Source: JBGPLH01 sp041486365 [NCBI: Thermodesulfobacteriota bacterium]
GTDB taxonomy: Bacteria > JAUYMQ01
Direction: 5' to 3'
Assembly (NCBI GenBank): GCA_041486365.1
Contig: JBGPLH010000050.1
Span: forward strand, 1-13,758
Length of the DNA: 13,758 nucleotides
Shown piece after piece: positions 8,641-13,758 of the stretch (its first letter is position 1; the number at the start of each line of letters is the position of its first letter). The position numbers were made by a program, and so were the translations under genes. Under the pieces are notes generated by a model. It searched no databases. It was not told where the DNA came from and saw nothing but the letters and a program-made list of their open reading frames with translations.

Positions 8641-10985
8641 TCAAGCGGAGCGCCCGGGATTTATTTCCGGCCGCAGGGGGACCTCGGGCAGCACGATCGC
8701 CACGGCGTCGTCGAGGGTGTCGACGAAGGTGAAATCCATCGTGGCGCGCACCGACTCGGGAATCTCCACGAGGTCCTTCTCGTTGTGCCTGGGGAGAACC
8801 ACCCGCCGTATGCCCGCCCGTTGCGCCGCGAGGACCTTCTCCTTGACGCCGCCCACGGGGAGCACCTTGCCCCGGAGCGTTATCTCTCCCGTCATGGCCA
8901 CGTCGGGCCGGACCGGCTGCCCGCGCAGGAGCGACAGCAGCGAGATCCCCATCGTGAGTCCGGCCGAAGGGCCATCCTTCGCAATCCCGCCCGCCGGCAC
9001 GTGGATGTGGATGTCGGCGGTCTCGTAGAAGTCCACAGGGATCCCGAACCGCTGGGCGTTGGCCCGGATGTAGGAGAGCGCCGCCTCGGCCGACTCCTTC
9101 ATCACGTCGCCGAGCTTGCCGGTGAGCTTGAGCGTCTTGCTCCCCTTCATCTTCGTCGACTCGATGAAGAGCACCTCGCCGCCCGCCGGCGTCCAGGCCA
9201 GGCCGACCCCCACGCCCGGCTGGGCCGTCCGCTCAGCGACCTCCGAGAAGAACTTCTGCGGACCGAGGTACCCGTGCAGGTTCCCGGCGGTGATGACGGC
9301 GCGGCTCTCGGCCTTCTCGGCCACCTGGCGCGCCACCTTCCTGCAGAGCGTCGCGATCTCGCGCTCCAGGTTCCGGAGCCCCGCTTCGCGCGTGTAGTCG
9401 TGGATCACCAGCTCCAGCGTCCCGTCGTCGATCGCCAGGTGCTCCGGCGTGATCCCGTTCTCGGCGAGCTGCTTCGGCAGCAGGTACCGCCGCGCGATGT
9501 GGCGTTTCTGCTCGCCCGTGTACCCGGGCAGCTCGAGCACCTCCATGCGATCGCGCAACGGCGGAGGGATCGTGTCGAGGACGTTGGCCGTCGTGATGAA
9601 GAGCACCTTCGAGAGGTCGAAGGGCACCCCGAGGTAGTGATCGCTGAAGGAGAAGTTCTGCTCCGGATCGAGCACCTCGAGGAGCGCCGAGGAGGGGTCG
9701 CCGCGGAAGTCGGTCCCCACCTTGTCGATCTCGTCGAGGATGAAGAGCGGGTTGTTGGAGCCCGCCTTGCGCAGTCCCTGGATGATCCGGCCCGGGAGCG
9801 CGCCCACATAGGTGCGGCGGTGGCCGCGGATCTCCGCCTCGTCGCGGATGCCGCCGAGCGAGACGCGGGCGAACTTGCGGCCCAGCGCCCGCGCGATCGA
9901 GCGGCCGAGGCTCGTCTTGCCCGTGCCCGGGGGGCCGACGAAGCAGAGGATCGGCCCCTTGAGATCGCTCTTCAGCTTGCGCACGGCGAGGAACTCGAGG
10001 ATCCGCTCCTTCACCTTCTCGAGGTCGTAGTGGTCCTCGTCGAGAATCCGCCGTGCCTGGGTGATGTCGAGGTGGTCCTCCGTGGAGACGCTCCAGGGCA
10101 GCTCCACGAGCCAGTCGAGGTAGGTGCGGATCGTGGAGTACTCGGCGGCGTAGGGGGGAAGCCGGCGCAACCGATCGAGCTCCTGGGTCGCCTCCTTCAT
10201 GACTTCGGCAGGCATCTTCGCCGCGTCGATCTTCTCGCGCAGCTCGTTGATCTCGACGGTGCGCTCGTCCTCTTCCCCGAGCTCCTTCTGGATCGCCTTC
10301 ATCTGCTCCCGCAGGAAGTAGTCACGCTGGCTCTTCCCGACGGAGCCCTGAACCTGCTCCTTGATGTCCTTCGTGATCCGGGCGATCTCGATCTCGCGGG
10401 ACAGGTGGGCCGCCACTTTCTCCAGCCTCGCCTTGATCTCGATCGTCTCCAGGATCGCCTGCTTGTCGGCGACGGGAAGGTTCATCCCGAAGGTGATCAG
10501 ATCGGCGATGCGGGCGGGTCCCGCGAGCCCCTGTACCATGGAGGAGAGCTCTCCAGGCAGGTCGCCGCGCAGATCGATCAGAGTCACCGCGAGGCCCTTG
10601 ACGCTCCGTGAGAGCGCCTCGGTCTCGACGTCATCCCGCGACTCCTCCTCGATGGTCTCCACGCGGGCCACGAGGTAGGGATCCGCGCCCACGGCTCCCG
10701 TGATCCGGAACCGCTTCTCGCCCTGGATGATGAGCTGGAGGTTGTTGTCGTTGACCCGGGTGACCTTGAGGAGACGGCCGATGACCCCGACGGCGTGCAG
10801 CGCGTCGACGCCGGGGTCGTCCTGCTCGGGCACGCGTTGCGCCACGACGCCGAGCAAGGGTTCGTCGCTCGCGGCGATGGCCTCGACGAGCCGCTTGGAC
10901 TTGTCGCGGCCCACAAGGATCGGAACCGTGACCTCGGGGAAGAGAACCGTGTTCCGGACGGGTAGGAGCCCGAGTTCCCGCCCGC

Positions 10986-10989
<4 letters not shown>
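8641..10989 (-). CDS. lon: ATP-dependent Lon protease (endopeptidase La)
   Basis: Lon is a hexameric cytoplasmic AAA+ serine protease that unfolds and degrades damaged and regulatory proteins. The 782-residue length is typical of LonA. The N-terminal substrate-recognition domain starts at [20 protein letters not shown] (9-28) and runs to about 205, followed by a helical, coiled-coil-rich region. The AAA+ module has Walker A GPPGTGKT at 352-359 and Walker B LFILDE at 415-420. The protease domain has catalytic S675 in KDGPSAG and K718 in GGVKEK, 43 residues apart as in E. coli. It appears intact. The ATG at 10989 overlaps the dnaK stop (ATGA), and a GAGG lies just upstream inside the dnaK codons, so expression is probably coupled to dnaK. 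In many bacteria lon follows clpX or stands alone, so this partner is unusual. Confidence 0.97.
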
Positions 10990-12890
<1,901 letters not shown>

Positions 12891-12910
12891 GCTTCTGACC
12901 TCCGCTAAGT

Positions 12911-12956
12911 CGCAGATGCAACGGCTCTTCCTACTGAGCATATGCCGTCACCTGCG
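12911..12956 (-). promoter_or_regulatory. Extended hairpin in the dnaK leader RNA
   Basis: On the minus strand CGCAGGTG and ACGGC (12956-12944) pair with GCCGT and CATCTGCG (12925-12911): eight pairs including one G-U, a two-base bulge, then five pairs around an 18-base loop. The stem ends about eight bases before the dnaK Shine-Dalgarno. A second small stem, GGCTC/GAGCC (12958-12962 with 12969-12973), stands at the presumed 5' end of the message. It could stabilise the message or respond to temperature, but the Shine-Dalgarno itself is not inside the main stem. Confidence 0.4.
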
Positions 12957-12979
12957 GGGCTCTATCCCGAGCCAAGGCA

Positions 12980-13008
12980 AATATAGGGCCTGGATTAGCA
13001 AATGTCAA
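12980..13008 (-). promoter_or_regulatory. Strong vegetative-type promoter of dnaK
   Basis: On the minus strand a perfect TTGACA (13008-13003), an ideal 17-base spacer and TATATT (12985-12980, five of six) form a near-consensus housekeeping promoter. Transcription should start near 12973, giving a leader of about 83 bases. No CIRCE element (TTAGCACTC-N9-GAGTGCTAA) and no HspR-type HAIR repeat is seen around it, so the type of heat control is not visible. Confidence 0.75.
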
Positions 13009-13066
13009 GCAGTTAATATGAGTGTATGGCACTAATGCTAGTCCCGTGGCGGGTCCATCTTCCGGC

Positions 13067-13097
13067 TTGCCAGCGGAGACCTGAATCCTGTTACAAT
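13067..13097 (+). promoter_or_regulatory. Extended -10 promoter of the divergent gene
   Basis: TTGCCA (13067-13072, five of six) is followed after 19 bases by TACAAT (13092-13097, five of six), preceded by TG one base away (13089-13090), the extended -10 signature that tolerates a long spacer. Transcription should begin near 13104, about 12 bases before a GGAGG at 13116. It faces away from the dnaK promoter, with about 60 bases between the two -35 boxes. Confidence 0.6.
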
Positions 13098-13115
13098 CAG
13101 GGCACTTAAGACGCT

Positions 13116-13120
13116 GGAGG
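13116..13120 (+). promoter_or_regulatory. Shine-Dalgarno GGAGG that decides the start of the last gene
   Basis: GGAGG is placed six bases before CTG 13127, the right distance for initiation. The nearby GTG at 13122 is only one base away and opens a frame that stops after 17 codons (TGA at 13173). This supports CTG initiation or a sequence error close to the 5' end. Confidence 0.45.
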
Positions 13121-13126
13121 CGTGTC

Positions 13127-13758
13127 CTGTCCACCGCCCCACTCGACCGGAAGCTTTGTCAGGTCGTCGGCCTGAACCAGAACTATACGTCCGCCGCCGG
13201 GACGCTCTACCACATCCAGATCGAGGACCGCGGACCGGTGCAGGACCGCGTGTCCGAAAAGGAGGTCCGGCGCGTCAACGTCATCGTATACGCGAACTAC
13301 GGGGAGGCCAACGCCCGGATCATCCACGGGCGCGATCACGACTTTCCCGACTTTCGGACCCAGGAGCACAACCGCTTCATCGAGCAGCGCATTCAGGAGC
13401 TGGCGGCCGACGCCCGCTCCATCATGGAGGAGAAGGAGCAGCGGCAGGTGATGCGGATCAAGTGCCTGATCCGCGAGTACTACTACACCAAGGACGAGGC
13501 GGCGAAGAAGGAGTTCGAGGAGGCGAACGCCCTCTATCCGTTCCTCTTCTCGCGAGCCTGGATGGAGCTGAAGCAGGAGCGTGCGCGGATGGGATGGGAG
13601 GCGCCCCCACCGCCCCCGCCGCCGCCCGCCGCCAAGGAGCCGGAGCCCGAGCCGGAAGCAGCGCCGCCGGCGGATGTGCTCTATCCGCTGGACGCGGAGC
13701 TGCGCGAGCGCGTCATCGAGATCGAGCGCGTCATCATCGAGCTGGCCCACGACCTCCA
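13127..13758 (+). CDS. Conserved-looking protein of unknown function, 3' truncated, start codon uncertain
   Basis: I do not recognise a named family. The frame is open from 13085 to the window end, and G/C-rich third positions mark coding from about 13124. The sequence reads as a folded soluble domain: GLNQNYTSAAGTLYHIQIED, VRRVNVIVYANYGEANARII, GRDHDFPDFRTQEHNRFIEQ, then charged helices with EEKEQRQ, EYYYTKDEAAKKEFEE and PFLFSRAW. An eight-proline tract follows at residues 160-167, then a Glu-Pro-rich linker and a last amphipathic helix (LRERVIEIERVIIELAHDL) running off the window. No signal peptide or membrane segment is seen. No ATG, GTG or TTG is in frame near the 5' end; the first is GTG 13238, then GTG 13250, both inside apparent coding sequence. 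The CTG at 13127 stands six bases after a GGAGG, so I use it as a provisional start. The dense antisense frame over this region is a leucine-rich mirror. Confidence 0.65.
   Translation, partial: MSTAPLDRKLCQVVGLNQNYTSAAGTLYHIQIEDRGPVQDRVSEKEVRRVNVIVYANYGEANARIIHGRDHDFPDFRTQEHNRFIEQRIQELAADARSIMEEKEQRQVMRIKCLIREYYYTKDEAAKKEFEEANALYPFLFSRAWMELKQERARMGWEAPPPPPPPPAAKEPEPEPEAAPPADVLYPLDAELRERVIEIERVIIELAHDL

Noticed and set aside
8785-10611. 608-codon plus-strand open frame opposite lon
   Set aside because: Mirror of a confident Lon protease with no domain signature; long antisense frames are common at high third-position GC.
13015-13045. Possible CIRCE-like heat-shock operator near GAGTGTATGGCACTAATGC
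   Set aside because: Only fragments resemble the GAGTG and TTAGCACTC arms; spacing and symmetry of CIRCE are not met.
12931-13134. 67-codon minus-strand frame with a CPDC motif upstream of dnaK
   Set aside because: It lies across the dnaK promoter and leader, has AT-rich non-coding composition in its middle, and no conserved pattern beyond one CxxC.
13106-13750. 214-codon minus-strand open frame opposite the last gene
   Set aside because: It is leucine-rich with a Gly/Arg run that mirrors the Pro and Glu codons of the plus-strand protein; promoter, Shine-Dalgarno and residue pattern favour the plus strand.

Overview
The window is a GC-rich, densely packed stretch of a bacterial chromosome. 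Almost every base is coding, third codon positions are strongly G/C, and adjacent genes often overlap by one to four bases. A lipid A gene (lpxD) and a bacterial-type dnaK, lon and groL set indicate a Gram-negative bacterium. The gene mix would suit an uncultivated lineage of the deltaproteobacterial or Candidatus Eisenbacteria kind, but that placement is only an impression. No mobile element, CRISPR array, tRNA or rRNA was recognised.

Layout. (1) 1-2874, plus strand: the 3' part of proA (proline synthesis), then nadD (NAD synthesis), rsfS (ribosome silencing factor) and a comF-type phosphoribosyltransferase. The first three are joined by overlapping stop and start codons, the familiar proA-nadD-rsfS housekeeping order. 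(2) 2811-5104, minus strand: a glutaredoxin-thioredoxin reductase fusion followed by lpxD. The lpxD 3' end overlaps the comF 3' end tail to tail. (3) 5278-6737, minus strand: a small membrane-anchored protein with a BamE/SmpA-like C-terminal motif, translationally coupled to a divergent PLP enzyme of the D-cysteine desulfhydrase/ACC deaminase family. (4) 6926-12890, minus strand: a proteostasis cluster dnaK-lon-groL. It has a near-consensus promoter and a structured leader upstream of dnaK, an ATGA overlap between dnaK and lon, and a hairpin just past groL. No grpE, dnaJ, hrcA or groES is present. (5) 13127 to the window end, plus strand: the 5' part of a divergently transcribed gene of unknown function. 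It has an extended -10 promoter and a Shine-Dalgarno sequence but no ordinary start codon where coding appears to begin.

The dnaK-lon-groL block would supply a folding chaperone, a degradation protease and a chaperonin from one locus. The reductase fusion and the PLP enzyme may both touch thiol or sulfur metabolism, though only their neighbourhood suggests this. The points most worth a second look are the Grx-TrxB fusion, the missing canonical start of the final gene, the chaperone-protease arrangement with groL apart from groES, and the altered active-site motifs of the PLP enzyme.
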